Shown: positions 48,620-60,811 of the stretch, piece by piece
Position numbering within the stretch: position 1 is the first letter of the stretch
Layout of the letters: each line of letters opens with the position of its first letter
NCBI RefSeq assembly: GCF_043290135.1
Contig: NC_134710.1
Span: forward strand, 251,770,092-251,834,091
DNA: 64,000 bases
DNA from: Rhipicephalus microplus
Taxonomy: Eukaryota; Arthropoda; Arachnida; Ixodida; Ixodidae
Direction: 5' to 3'
Notes under the pieces: model-generated
What the model was told of the DNA's origin: nothing
Database searches by the model: none
The model's input: the letters and a program-made list of their open reading frames with translations, nothing else
Made by a program: the position numbers and the translations under genes

Positions 48620-50060
48620 CAATGAAGAAGAAGAACATATACTTTATTTGTCGAATCCAGACGGTTCGAGTCCGGCGTTTTTTAGTGGGCCTGGGCACCC
48701 ACCGCGGATGCGGTTCCGAGACCTTGTCTCGAAGCGGCTTCCTTGGCCCGTTGGACTGCCCAGAGTTGTGCTGTCAGGTTCGAGCTGAGCAGTGCGGCCT
48801 TCCAACGCAAGTGGAGGCTGGCGGTGGAAGAGTGAGATGAATCGGCACTGTTTGAATTGTTTATTAGGCCCTGACACGCCCACAGCATGTGACTAAGGGT
48901 GGCAACCTCGCCACATGACGTACATCTGTTTGTAGTGTATATGTCTGGATACATGGCGTGCATGAGTGTGGGGTTTCTGTATGAATATGTTTGTAATTGT
49001 CTGAAGTGTACCGCTTGCGTTCTGTTTAGCCTTTCGTCAGGAGATAGGTATAAGCCTCTTTGTAACTGGTAATGTGTGGCGATGTCATGAAACCTGGTCA
49101 TACGATCCTCCCATGCCCAGATGTCTGCAGTTCCCCGCGGGGGCTCGTCGTCCTCCGGCGATGCGATGCTCGGTGAGTGAGGCCTCGAGCAACGCGGTGA
49201 GCCGCTTCGTTGGGGGTGCTCAGTCCGGTATGTGCCGGGATCCATAACAGGTGCCTTCGGTTATCGAAGTCGACCTCTCCTGGATGTATGGGATGTCGTT
49301 GGAGTATGTGAAACGCCTCTTGCGAGATGCGTCCGTTGGCAAAATTGCGAATTGCTGTTTGCGAATCACTAATCACGTATGTGGCATTGGTCTGTGTGAG
49401 GACCAGTGCTATAGCCGCTTCCTCTGCCGCTTCAGCGTGTGCCGTGTTCACCGTGAGGCTTGCGATGTACTTGCCACGATGGCCGGTAACTACCGCCACG
49501 AAACTGTTTTTATTGGTATAACACGCAGCATCAGTGAAAACCGCTTCAGTGTCGTCGGAGTAGCTTTGAGTAATGCGTTGTGCCCTGGCTTTACGCCGTC
49601 CCGTATGGTGGGGGGGGGGGGGGGTGCATGTTGCGAGGCAATGGGGGTACGTATACTTGCTCGCGTACCGATCTTGGAATTTCGACTTTGATGCCGTGCT
49701 GCATATGGTACGTGATGCCAAGTTTGTCGAGTAGGTGTCGGCCTGGGCGGGTCTTGGATAGGCGCTCGAGCTGAGAAACTTGTTGCGCCTCCACGAGTTC
49801 CTCGAGGGTGTTATGCAACCCTAGCTCTAGGAGTTTGCTGGTGCTAACTCCGGGCGCCAGTACCAACGCGAACTTGTACGTCTTGCGTATAAGGGCGTTA
49901 AGCTCGTCTTTTTCCGCAACTGTCCATTTGTGAAACCGTGCCGTGTACATTAGTTGTGAAATAACAAAGGCTTGTATGAGTCGTATGACGCTGCCTTCGC
50001 GCATGCCCGCATGTTCGTTCGTGATGCGTCGGATGAGTTGCAGTCTACTTAAGTTTGTGC
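48620..50060 (-). pseudogene. LINE with RNase H domain (I/LOA-like), 3' half
   Basis: Reading leftward. Frame 50004-49591: RLIQAFVISQLMYTARFHKW, LIRKTYKFAL and LGLHNTLEELVEAQQ, the region C-terminal to the RT palm. Frame 49721-49098: an RNase H domain with VFTDAACYTN (Asp), TAHAEAAEEAAI (Glu), YVISDSQTA (Asp) and LLWIPAHTGLSTPNEAAH. Frame 49245-48682: the tail, with TQAVHFRQLQTYSYRNP and CTSCGEVATLSHMLWAC, a C-x2-C...H...C knuckle. The first frame shift lies at a 15-base G/C homopolymer (49610-49624), the second near 49100-49245. The 3' end carries AAATAAAG and a TTC repeat at about 48620-48650. The 5' part (endonuclease and RT fingers/palm) is truncated near 50060. Confidence 0.85.
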
Positions 50061-50320
50061 TGCCTTATTGCGTTTAAGAATATCAATAGTGTTTGTGCGG
50101 CGATTGCTTAGGGCTTGGAAGGTTCATATTATTTAGAACAACCGGGGCTGCACTATCTAAGAATTACTTTTATTCGAGCCAACTGATTAGCATCTGTCAC
50201 GGCAAATGAATAATACTGGCGATAGCTTAAACCTCGCGTTGAACTCGCTTTAGTTGGGTCCTAATTACATACTCCAGGAGACATTAGAAAAAAGAAGAAG
50301 CATTTCATGTCGAAAAAAAA
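50061..50320. other. Unassigned spacer
   Basis: No feature recognised. Confidence 0.3.
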
Positions 50321-51000
50321 AACGCCAGGCCTGCGTGGAAGGCAAATCACAGTCACAGCAAAATTTAGAAGAGCGGCCTTTCACAGCCTTTTCTAAACAC
50401 TCATTGGGTAACTGCTGCAAGCACACTTGCTTGATACCCACTACGGCAATAATAATAAAAATTTTTGGCGAAGTAGGCCGGCATTCGCTACACTATTTTC
50501 TGTCATTCTTTTCAGAAGTGTGGTATCTGCTAAACTATTGCGAGGAATTCGTGCCACTTGTTCATGCAGTGGCTGATGACGATGAGGAATTATGCCTGAC
50601 GTGGGTATGTGCCACAGCCAATAGCTCAACAAAAACAAGCTTTCGTAATAAGTTGGAGCACGGACGACCCACTCGTTACGCTATTCACGTTGTGCAACGA
50701 CTGCTTGTATTTTCGTTGTTTTAAACGCTTTATAAGTCGTATTAACCCGATTACTTTTCCGACATCAAACCTGCCTAAGGCAAGTTTGCCAACAAGTCCC
50801 AAGCACCGAGGTAGCTCTATGGTATAATACTAGGCTGGCACCCAGCGGACCCGGGTTCGTGCCCTACCGTGTCATTGGTGCTAGTTTTTTGTTTTGCTGA
50901 TTTCGCGCGATGTGGTGACAGACACCGGTGGTGGCGGCGGGGGACAATTAAGTCGCTGCGCGAGACCCGAGTTTTGATCTCGAAACTGCTTTCGCTGTAA
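50321..51000 (+). repeat. ~680-bp dispersed repeat, copy 1, with tRNA-like segment
   Basis: It aligns throughout with 55491-56155. Shared blocks include CACTCATTGGGTAACTG, TTGTTCATGCAGTG, CTGCCTAAGGCAAGTTTG and GCTTTCGCTGTAA at the end. At about 50810-50875 it contains a tRNA-like part with GGTAGCTCTATGGTATAATA and CGGACCCGGGTTCGTGCCC (box B-like). The 156-codon frame across it is broken in copy 2, so it is not read as a gene. Confidence 0.85.
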
Positions 51001-52559
51001 TAAAAGCGGATGTCAATATTGATGGCCACAGTGGCCACTCATGTTATATTATGATGGACAAGAACAAAGGCGGAGAAAACAAATTGGACACTCATATGCG
51101 TATCTAAATATATCACTTCAAGCGATAAATTTTATCCCCTTCATCCACGAATTAAAGAGGACTGTCAAAAACGCATGAAATTTGTGTCATATAATTCCAA
51201 AGCACTCAGCATTGCATGCAAAGAAAAAAATGAAGAAATGTGTTGTTCTGTGTCAGTTTTAGAAATTAAAGTTAATTATCACGTACTTAGTTATCTTACA
51301 ACTCTGTCACCAGTCAGGTTCTGTAATTGAAAAAGAGATTCAGCTATTTCAGTCAAAACGCTTGCAGAGTTTCTTGATTGATTGTCTTCAATGCAAGTGC
51401 CAAAAAAGATACTTTTCACGTTGGTCCTGGAACGCGGCGCGTCAAACAATTATCGAACATGGGAGTGTTTCTAGCAAAGTCATCGTCTACGTCATTAGGC
51501 AGCAAATTGAAATAATTGACTAATATTTCTCCATTCAGGAAACCAGGAATGTGCATAGCGAGTTTTAGGCTATCTGAAGAAATACGCCATATGTGACGCA
51601 CCTTCAAAGTTCGCGTACACAAGTATGTATGCCTTGACTGAAGTGGATTTATAGGAGGTTTATTTCAAGAATAAATTTAAAAAGTTGTTGGACATAAAAC
51701 ATTGATATGCAATAAACTAGTGCAAAAGGTGTGGAATACGTGTAAATAAATTGGAGACGTCAATTTTTTACAATGAAGTGCTTGAAACATACCTGGTTTT
51801 CAAAATACACTAGCGTTTACGCTTAATGAGCACTCAGTGAAAAGTTTTATTGAAAGGTAGGGGGAGGAGCTTAATTGTGCATGACCACATTCTACTAATC
51901 TCATACAAGCGATGTTTTCTTGGCTGGAACGTACGAATCGTAGAAATCTATGCAAACTAGACACTTTCACTGAACAGAAAATCATCAAAACTTATATTAA
52001 ATTTCAATAACAAAACATAAACGAGCATTGTGGCTGTTAGCAGACTATTGAATCGGCACGCTCGTTTGTGCTCTGTCACCGGGCTGATGTTGTCATCAGA
52101 TCCTGGTAATCACAATGTGCTTGGCCATCCATACTGTTTGGTTGGACATTGCGGTCAATAAGCTAGTTTACCTAGAGTGTTCAAACCAATGCCGACCAAA
52201 TTTTAAGTCGGCGTCTTTTGTTGGAACACATGCACAGTCGCACAATACTTGTGCTAGAGGTTGAAGCCTCAATCACTTGGCAGCAACATGAATAAAATTT
52301 TTTGCAAATTTGGTCTAAGAGTAAGCAGGTGTTATTCTTGTGCACCGCATGTTAGTGCGAAACTCTTCTTAAAATGAAATTTAGAAGTGGAGCTCAGTTG
52401 ACCCGTGTAGTACGAGCAGGAATTATCAACATTATGAACCGGTACGTGCTCGCTTCATCATCTTCAACTTTTGCTTCACTCCCACAGCAAGTGGGCTGAT
52501 TTGTCCGGCTGTTGGATGCAAAAGCTATGATAGGCGAGAATTTTACCGACTAAAAATTC
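51001..52559. other. Unassigned AT-rich region
   Basis: No gene or repeat recognised. Confidence 0.3.
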
Positions 52560-53110
52560 TGCCACATTAAATACAGGTGACTAAAAACTACGTAAAATCA
52601 CGTAACAGCTAGTCAAGCGGCTAAAGTCTCGTAAGATCATGTAGCATCTAATCGCGTTACTGAAATCATGCAACATCACGTATCAACGCTCACGTAACTA
52701 AAGGTCACCTAACATGTCCCTTCTCAGGCAAGTGAGATCACATAACAGCTGGTCACAGCACTAAAATCACGTAACAGGTAATCATGACACCAAAACGAGT
52801 GCTAACACGTATCAACTAGCTATGTGACGAATTCCTCCCAGAAGACATATGACTGAATTCACATCATGTAAGAGCTACTTACGTGACATGTTACAATTAT
52901 AAACCACGTGACAAATGGTGATGAGCCTAAAATTATGTATTCTCACCTAAGAGAAGAGTTAGTTACGTGGCACGATCTCATCAAAAGGCACGTAACAGCT
53001 ATTCACCTGAGACGTTCCGGTCAAAAACCACATAGTTAGTTAAAGAACTAAAATTAGTCACGTGACTAAATTGACATTAAAAAACGTAACTAGTTACGCA
53101 ACGTGTTTCC
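52560..53110. repeat. Degenerate minisatellite with ACGTAAC motifs
   Basis: Variants of TAAAATCACGTAACAGCTAG, GTCACGTGAC and CTCACGTAACTAAA recur at irregular spacing of about 25-35 bases over about 550 bp. Units are diverged and partly inverted. The core hexamer ACGTAA/TTACGT appears more than ten times. Confidence 0.7.
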
Positions 53111-53951
53111 TCTAAAACTCTGTGAGCCATGCATACTGTGGAGAACCGACGGAAACCGGAGGAGAATCGCCAATTCCCCGCATTCTTAGTACCACTAACT
53201 AAAACTCAGAAAATCGAGCAAAAGCTTAGCATTGCTACCAGAACTCCACTGTCAGTTTGAGCATTACACCACTAACTAGTTAAAGCTGCACACTAATCTC
53301 AGATTCACGCCAACACGAATTTTTTTTCGAAGCCATAAATGAGTAAATAAACTATGTAGTGATGTAATAGCAGCAAATAATATTTTAATATAAAAGTATA
53401 ATCGAGACAGAAACATTGATATTGTCCCACGTCATTTTTAAGGTGTTTAGCTCATTGTATTTTCTCGCATAGTATCAGCTCTTGTTAATAGTGCCTAGTG
53501 CTGGCTACCATTGATTGTCTACTATTTATCATCAGACTGTTTACGTTCACATAGGGACGAGGGCCTCGCCCGATATCTTGAACACATACTGACCTGCGGG
53601 AGCTGATTCCATTTTATACCCCCGAATTTCGTAATTTCCTCACTCGCCAAACTATTTGCCATCCTCAGCCACGCTTCCTATTTATTAGTATCCATTCTGA
53701 CCACCTGATTGACCATCATTTATTTGTCCTTTTCATAGCGTGATCTGGTCGAGTTCGTTTGCTCCTGTTGAGAATTAGCTGGGATATCGGCTACCCATGC
53801 TTGTTCGCTGATTCACCTTGCAGTTTCTCCAGCTCCTGGAGTTACACCCAACACTTTCCTTTCAGTTGCATGCTGTGCGGTCCCTACATGTCTAGATTTT
53901 ATGCGTAACTATTTCCTATTTATAAGCTGTTGTGAGCAGCGCTTGTCTTTG
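53111..53951. other. Unassigned region
   Basis: No feature recognised. Confidence 0.3.
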
Positions 53952-53970
53952 TCTTTTTTTTTTGTACTTG

Positions 53971-54117
53971 CGGAAATGTTGTAGGCCCGTGTGCTCAGAT
54001 TTGGGTGCACGTTAAAGAACCCCAGGTGGTCGAAATTTCCGGAGCCCTTCACTACGGCGTCTCTCATAATCATATAGTGGTTTTGGGACGTTAAACCCCA
54101 CATATTAATCAATCAAA
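53971..54117 (+). mobile_element. Ruka-like SINE, 5'-truncated, with target-site duplication
   Basis: It begins inside the element at CGGAAATGTTGTAGGCCC and is otherwise near consensus to ACATATTAATCAATCAA. The T-rich flank ending TTTTTTTGTACTTG occurs both at about 53957-53970 and at about 54121-54134, a target-site duplication. The copy was therefore truncated at insertion and not by later deletion. Confidence 0.92.
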
Positions 54118-54134
54118 TTCTTTTTTTGTACTTG

Positions 54135-55124
54135 TCATATTCTTTCGTTAATGTGTGACAGCCAATTATGTACAATCATATAGGTTAAAAATAATTCTTC
54201 TAGAACAAATACCATCTGCTGTAATTCTGTATTGATCTCGAAAAGGCTCGCATGCCTGCCTAACAAACTTGATGTTCCTAAATTTAACCTTACTATATTT
54301 CACCCAGAGAACCCAATAAACAAAGCAGCAGACTGGTACCACACTTTAAGGCCATCGAAATCTCTCTTCTTGATGTATACTGAGTAGGAACAGCGTAAAC
54401 AAGCAAAGCCAACAGAAGCCACATAAAAACAAAGACTGACGCTGACTTACTACCTAAATACTACAAAACACTAAGCCCGCTTTTACACATGCTCACGTAT
54501 CAACAACTCAATAAACATCCTGGGTGAGCATACAGAAACTGCATTTCTTTGTTACTTATATGCAGACTTTGCGTACTTACACACCTGATAGCATATTTTC
54601 TTAGGTGAGCCGCCTATTATTTCTCCTTACGTCTTTGCTTTTGAACGGTTGACGAAGGTAGCGTGATTAGACTCTGGAGAGTATTTTCTAACATTTCTTT
54701 TCCTGTAATGTTCGGTTAGTAAAAAAGAGCGAAAATAGTATGAGAGAAAGACAGAGAGGTCAACCAGAAATCAGGGCACCCGGTTTTCTACTCTGGACTA
54801 AGGGAAGAAAGATGAGAAAGAATGCGAAGAGCAAAAAAAAAAAAGAGCGGGGGTGCCTATGGACTAGACCACCACCACGCAGAACGTTTAATATGTCCTT
54901 GACTGATTTTCCGCGCGAAGACAAATCGTGTCAGCTTTTGAGCACTGACTGTTCTGACAAAGGTCTGTCGTCAAGGTGGGCTAACACAGCAGCTAGCGGC
55001 TTTCCGTGCAGGCTGTAGCGAGGGCAATGACAGAGAAGTTGCAAAGTTTACTCCGAAACACACCATTGCTGTTGTCCGAGTACAACTAATGAATATAAAC
55101 CTATATTTTGCTTCACTTTAGTGT
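54135..55124. other. Unassigned region
   Basis: No feature recognised. Confidence 0.3.
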
Positions 55125-55270
55125 CATTGTACCGTGCGCTCACATCGCACAATACATAGGGATCTGGCATTACGCCTTTATCGAAATGCGACCACCGTCG
55201 TCCAGATCAAACCCACGTATTCAGGGTAAGCAGACAAGCACCGGAAGCATTAGGTCACTACGGCGGCTTA
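55125..55270 (-). mobile_element. Degraded SINE fragment, minus strand
   Basis: On the minus strand it shows GCCGCCGTAGTGACCTAATG, then AATACGTGGGTTTGATCTGG (box B-like) and GGTCGCATTTCGATAAAGGC. The 3' half is absent. It belongs to the Ruka-like group or a sister family. Confidence 0.6.
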
Positions 55271-55490
55271 CAAGGGGAGCGGCCAAAGGTTCCTTTTGTT
55301 TTAATATTTTGTGTGTTCCTCTTTTCAACGTTCTCAGAATACCGTATTTCCGTATTTACACGATTGTAACGCGACCACAATTGTAATGCGAGGGATGACC
55401 TTTGGTTGCTTCCTGTAAGAAAAAAAAATAGTCATTTCGGTATTCGATTATAACGCGGAAGTCGACTTTACGTAGCAAAAATATGGGAAA
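55271..55490. other. Short spacer with two CGATTRTAACGCG motifs
   Basis: CGATTGTAACGCG (about 55362) and CGATTATAACGCG (about 55445) are near-identical. They suggest the edge of another unclassified repeat. Confidence 0.4.
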
Positions 55491-56155
55491 AACGTCAGGC
55501 CTGCCCGCAAGGCGCATCACACTCACAGTGAAAGCTAGGAAAGCGGCCCTTCAGAGCCTTTTCAAAACACTCATTGGGTAACTGAAAGCACGTTTGGTCG
55601 ATACTCACTGGGGCATTAATAACAACTTTATTTAGGCAGTAGCCCGGCAATCGCTATGCTATTTTCTGTCCTTCTACTGAAAAGATTGGTATCCGCTAAA
55701 CACATGCAAGAAATTTTGTGCCAATTGTTCATGCAGTGACTGATGACCATGAGTAATTAGGGCTGAAGTGGGGATGCGCCACACTTATTAGGGGAAAAGA
55801 ACAAACTTTTGTAAAGGGTTCGAGCATTGTACGACCAACTCGTTACGCTAATTGCATTGAGGGACGACTGGTTGTTCTTTCGCTTTTTTAAAACGCTTCA
55901 TAAGCCGCAATAACGCTATTGCTTTCCAGACATGAAGCCTGCCTAAGGCAAGTTTGGCAACAAGTCGCGAACACCGGCCTAGCTTAGTAATAGCATACTG
56001 TGCTCGCGCCAAGCATACCCGGGTTCGAGCCCCACTGTGTCGTCGGTGCTAGGTTTTTCTTTGCTAGTTTCGCGCGGTAGGGTTACGGACACCCGCGGCA
56101 GCGGTGGACAACTGCGCGTAACCCGAGTTGTGATCTCTCAACAGCTTTCGCTGTA
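55491..56155 (+). repeat. ~665-bp dispersed repeat, copy 2, with tRNA-like segment
   Basis: Partner of 50321-51000. Its tRNA-like part (about 55975-56040) has CCTAGCTTAGTAATAGCA and CCCGGGTTCGAGCCCC, a better box B than copy 1. Both end GCTTTCGCTGTAA. Confidence 0.85.
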
Positions 56156-56800
56156 AAAATTTACATTCGAGTAATTACGGCAATATTTTAGGTAAACAAT
56201 ATAAAAATGTGGCATCAGGCGTGATTGCCTACCTTGCTTTTCTTCCACAATTCATTCAACTGTATTTTTTTATAAAATGACGTCGGTTCGCCCATCGCCA
56301 AAAATCCGCCGGTCCCGCTGTCCAGTTCAGACCAGGCAGTCGCTAAGCCTCTTTAGTCTCACAGTATAGACGCTGCCACTGCCACAAATAATGAGGAATT
56401 GCCCGATACCATAAAGCAATGAAAACATGTTGGCACATCTTCCTTTTTCGTTCATTCTTTCTTAGTTTCTTTCCATTTACTTTACCTCTGTCCATACACC
56501 TCCTTCTGCGGTGAGTTCAAGGTGAAAAAGAAACACACTGCAAAGGGTGTATCAAGAACGCGAACAAGCAGTGACATTTCTCCAACCTCTAAAACAATTG
56601 TGAATTCTTTGAAACTAATACCACACAAATACAAAATCTCTTGAGGACAAAAATCACTGTGTCTCTCTGAGTGGACCTGCAACTTTTACATATATAGAAA
56701 TCATGCCTAACAGCGAGTGATAAATACTATTATTTAAACAGTAGTAATGGAGCAGCAGCTGGATCCTTGTGCGCACTAATAAAAGAAAGAAAAATAGTAA
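56156..56800. other. Unassigned region
   Basis: No feature recognised. Confidence 0.3.
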
Positions 56801-57001
56801 TAATACCCGGCATTTTACGTGCCAAGACCGCGAGAATAATATGAGTCTGAGGAAACTTCTACTACCTGGGGTTCTTTAACGTACATCGTGATCTAAGTAT
56901 ACGGGCTTCAAGCATTTTAGCTTCAATTGAAAATTCGCGGCCGTGGCCGGGATTCAATCCCGCGACCTGCGAGTCAGCAGTCGAGACTACCGTGGTGGTT
57001 C
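56801..57001 (-). mobile_element. Tick SINE, minus strand, subfamily with different 3' end
   Basis: On the minus strand it shows CCACGGTAGTCTCGACTGC (shortened box A region), box B CGGGATTGAATCCCGG, CGGCCGCGAATTTTCAATTG and CGTTAAAGAACCCCAGGTAG. The 3' end is GGCACGTAAAATGCCGGG instead of the TTAAACCCCACATATC tail. Confidence 0.82.
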
Positions 57002-58490
57002 CAAACCAAGATTTTGAAACCAGCTACACTGGAATAAAATTTGAGAATGGGGTGACATTGTAAGGGAAATCATCCTTTTATATGATAATAATGCCCAACA
57101 CGGAACAATATTTTGCATCACTATCCCTTACACCTCCTCGCTGTCATCAGTGGAGACGCTTTCGAAAGCAGTATCTACAATCTACGTCCCCTTTCTCGAA
57201 TAAAATAATAAAAAAATACCCACATTAAGCTTGGCTTTTAAATGTCCCGTGTCATACAGACAGCTGGCAGGCTACAGCGTCACCCCTGTTTCAACTGTGG
57301 TAAGACCAATGGGCGGCCGACTGGAAAACTTGAAATGACAGCAAGTTAGATAAAAGCAAACACGCGCAACTACAGCTATCATATCACGTCACTGGGCTAA
57401 AAGAGTATATGGCTGCAAAGAAAATCCATATTTTGCCTCACCCCACCCTCTTCAAGAAAAAACAACAGTAGCACAAACAAACATTGCTTCACACACAGAC
57501 ATAAGAGCGGGCTATTTCGCAAATAATACTCCTGTGTCGAAATCTGTCTGAAAATTTGACAAAACGTCGCGCCGAGGCTCTGCAATAAAACTACCATGAA
57601 AGCAACACAGACGGCGCTGAACTGTATACTTTCTGACCGGAGGCATCAATTCAAGAGACTTGATGCAAAATGAATAAAAAAACACGTTTTGGTACTGTGA
57701 ATACATGAAGCGCATAGCTGCGATGGGAAAAACAACTGTATAAAGACAAAAAGTGATGAAATAACACGTATTAAGATTTGGGCAAGCTAAAGAGAGGTCC
57801 AGCTGCGCTATATTTAACAACCTACTAATAGTGAGCTGACTATTTCTGGCTGACAAAGAAAGCACGCGTAATATAAAAATAACATGTGACTGCACTCCCA
57901 CCTGCAAAAAGTGGGAGCATAGTCCCGACTTGCTATACCTGACAGTGATCCTGTTTTATAGGGCGTTGTTTCCTAATGCCTGCTGCAGTACAGTCACGTA
58001 ATATTTTTCAGGTTTCACAGGCTTTTTTTGATAGCAAAAAAAGGGCGGAAGGGGGGGGGGGCATACAATAAGTACGTTGCTGAAAATAGCGTAGTTAGAA
58101 ATCTGGTCATTTGCACGGGACGATTTTAAGGATAAAAGGGAAGCATGCGAGTTTGTAAAAACACATACATCAAGTTAGTTCGGTATCAATGCAGCAATAA
58201 GTCACCGCGCGTAAAGGGATGCACTCAACTGAGAATGCACCCGTATACACATTTCACTTAGTTTTATACCTTTAGAAGAAACAAAAGAAGTACACGCAAA
58301 ATGTTCTTGCTGTCATCAATGTTGCCTCTCTAAGCCTGGTGTCAATTCAGCTGGTGCTGTACGATATGAGGGGGAGGAGGTGCTCACAATAGAAGCTTCG
58401 AATTCGCAGTGTCTGATGACGTCTTCACTTGTCGCGAATTCACTTGGCATTCGATTACTCAACGAAGTGAATTTAAACATTCACATTCAT
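57002..58490. other. Unassigned region
   Basis: A 131-codon minus frame (57907-57512) has no family signature. A G-run lies at about 58050-58060. Nothing else recognised. Confidence 0.3.
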
Positions 58491-58730
58491 GCCCCGCCAC
58501 GATGGTCTAGTGGCTAAGGTACTCGGCTACTGATCCGCAGGTCGCGGGTTTGAATCCCAGCTGCGGCGGCTGCATTTCCGATGGAGGCGGAAATGTTGTA
58601 GGCCCGTGTGCTCAGATTTGGGTGCACTGTAAAGAACCCCAGGTGGTCGAAATTTCCGGAGCCCTCCACTACGGCGTCTCTCATAATCATATGGTGGTTT
58701 TGGGACGTTAAACCCCACATATCAATCATC
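58491..58730 (+). mobile_element. Ruka-like SINE, full length, near consensus, with target-site duplication
   Basis: The best copy in the window. Head GCCCCGCCACGATGGTCTAG, box B GCGGGTTTGAATCCC, body with GATGGAGGCGGAAATGTTG and AAAGAACCCCAGGTGG, tail TTAAACCCCACATATCAATC. Flanking copies AAACATTCACATTCAT (58475-58490) and AAACATTCACGCTCAT (58731-58746) are 14 of 16 identical. Confidence 0.97.
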
Positions 58731-58746
58731 AAACATTCACGCTCAT

Positions 58747-60811
58747 GACGCAATGATACCTAGTCTGGTGTGCCGCATTATGTGCGTTCGTCACCACATA
58801 CTGACGGTGGCGTGAATAAAACTGTGCAACGCAAAGGAGCGTTCGTCAGATACGGCTGCGGATATACAGACATTCCAAACACGGGCACAATGCATTCTTC
58901 TAAGATGCACCGGATACATGCAGTGAAAGAAATACTTTTTATTTAGTAAACAGTTAGTATTGCAATGTAGTAGGGTGTTATTATTCTGTATTGTTACTTC
59001 TTCTCTTTATTGCTTATGCCAAAGCAGTATTTTATTGTATGTAAGATTTATTCAAATTTTTCCTGCACATGTAACTATTTTATGCTCACTTTTTTTCGTG
59101 CAGTTCTTTTGCTGAATATATATGTAACTCGATGTGTATGTACTTATAATATTCCATTCCAATTTTTTTTTCGGACTGCTTGTTGCTACTGCCCAGTGTA
59201 ATATAGTATAGTCGGGTTGTTGGGTGCCGTCAAGCTACTTATTTAGCTTTTAACCTGACGGAACCATCCAGCATGTTTATACTGGGAAGTAAGTTGAATT
59301 GAATTGAAGGGTTTCAAAAGGGGTAGAAACACATGGGAAGCGACGATGCCGATCCAAATAACTTCGGAAAGGCTCGAGAACTCAGCTGTGTAAAGCTTCA
59401 TTGTGATGCAAGTTGCTCAGATTGCCATACATCTGGCTTTTCCTATGTAGTTGCAAGTTGGAGTGAATTATCTTTAGAAAGCTTTCAAGAACTAATTATA
59501 AATATAAACCTCTTCACGCGTTGGTATTTTGTCCTGTTATATATCTGAAAAAGCCAATACTGTGCCCCTGATTGTCAATGTGTCATTGTTGGATTAAGCC
59601 ATGGCACTTTTATATTGGAACAGAAATTGATATTAAAATGTTAAATATGTATATGGAGTGTAAATAGGGGTATGGCAGCTTACTCTGCATCAAGTTATCT
59701 GATTACTAATGATGAAGGCGACTTCCGCACGAGCAACAGGGTACACAATGCATGCCGTTGCTGAAACGTTCATGCTACATTGAGTGTCGGACTTGAGTCA
59801 AGGGGTCCCTCTAGGGACCGCCTGCAAGTTTGAGCCCAATAGAAATGACGGGGAGGGGGGGGGGGAATATGCAGACCTCTCATGTCACACGCAGTCAGCA
59901 GCAGTTGTGTCTTGATAATTGAGCTGTGTGCGGCTGTTTACTAGTCTGGGATGAGCTCATATGTCTCTATTGTGAGCCACAAAGCATGTGCGAAAGCAAA
60001 TGAACTGATCCCACAGGAATCACGCACCCGCGACTGTAGCCTCACGGATCAACAAGCTCATAGACGCGCACGGCAAAACACGTCAAGCATCCGGCGCTAT
60101 CATTGTGACATCGTGGGCGACGCGGGATGACGAGGCATGCTCGCTTAAAACAAAATGTCGACAGAAAGAAACCTCTGAGCCAATAATTCCCAAGCCAGGA
60201 CTGCGTTCGTGAGAAGAAACAAAAACGCATTAATATACACTGTTCGGGTGAAGATAAATAATTTCGGCGACCAATGCCGGCAGGGTTTACGAAACCTTCC
60301 CTTTTTCCAGTCAAGCAAAACATGTCACTCTAATAAGGGGTATACACTGCGTAATAATTAACAAAGGGGAGAGTGCTGTAGAGAGAGAAATGGGCCCGGT
60401 ACAGTCTCATCAGAGGTGGCCCCGTAAGCCGTGTCTTCGGGAAAAGAAAGAGTGGGAATATAGGGACACAGACATTCAGGAGAACTCACTGCTTCAACGC
60501 GAATCTCTATGTAGATGACAGATTCCCGCCGGGCAACAGAACAGATGGTTCATATACATGTACACCTGTTTGAGGTAAAACAATGGTTTACCAGCAGCAC
60601 CATAATTCGATCAGCTCGCGCATACGTAGCGGTGCTTTGTGTATAGAGTCAGACCGTTGCGGCCACAATTAGCACAGCCGGGGAGGGCGTGATATACAGG
60701 ATGGTTGATCGAACTGCCAGTGAAACTGCAGCGTGCGCTCTGCCATCATGTTTTCAACCATTTCGGCTTCTCTATACTGAAGCTGTGTCATCACACAGGC
60801 ATCGTTTGTAA
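58747..60811. other. Unassigned region
   Basis: No gene or repeat recognised. A run of 10 G interrupted by one A lies at about 59850-59864. Confidence 0.3.

Noticed and set aside
50254..50724. 156-codon plus-strand ORF as a gene
   Set aside because: It lies in a dispersed repeat whose second copy (55491-56155) does not keep the frame.
58514..58753. Minus-strand frames of 60-90 codons with NHHMIMRDAVVEGSG-type peptides, also near 53909, 60791 and 32271
   Set aside because: The same peptide recurs because it is the translated Ruka-like SINE; not a protein family.
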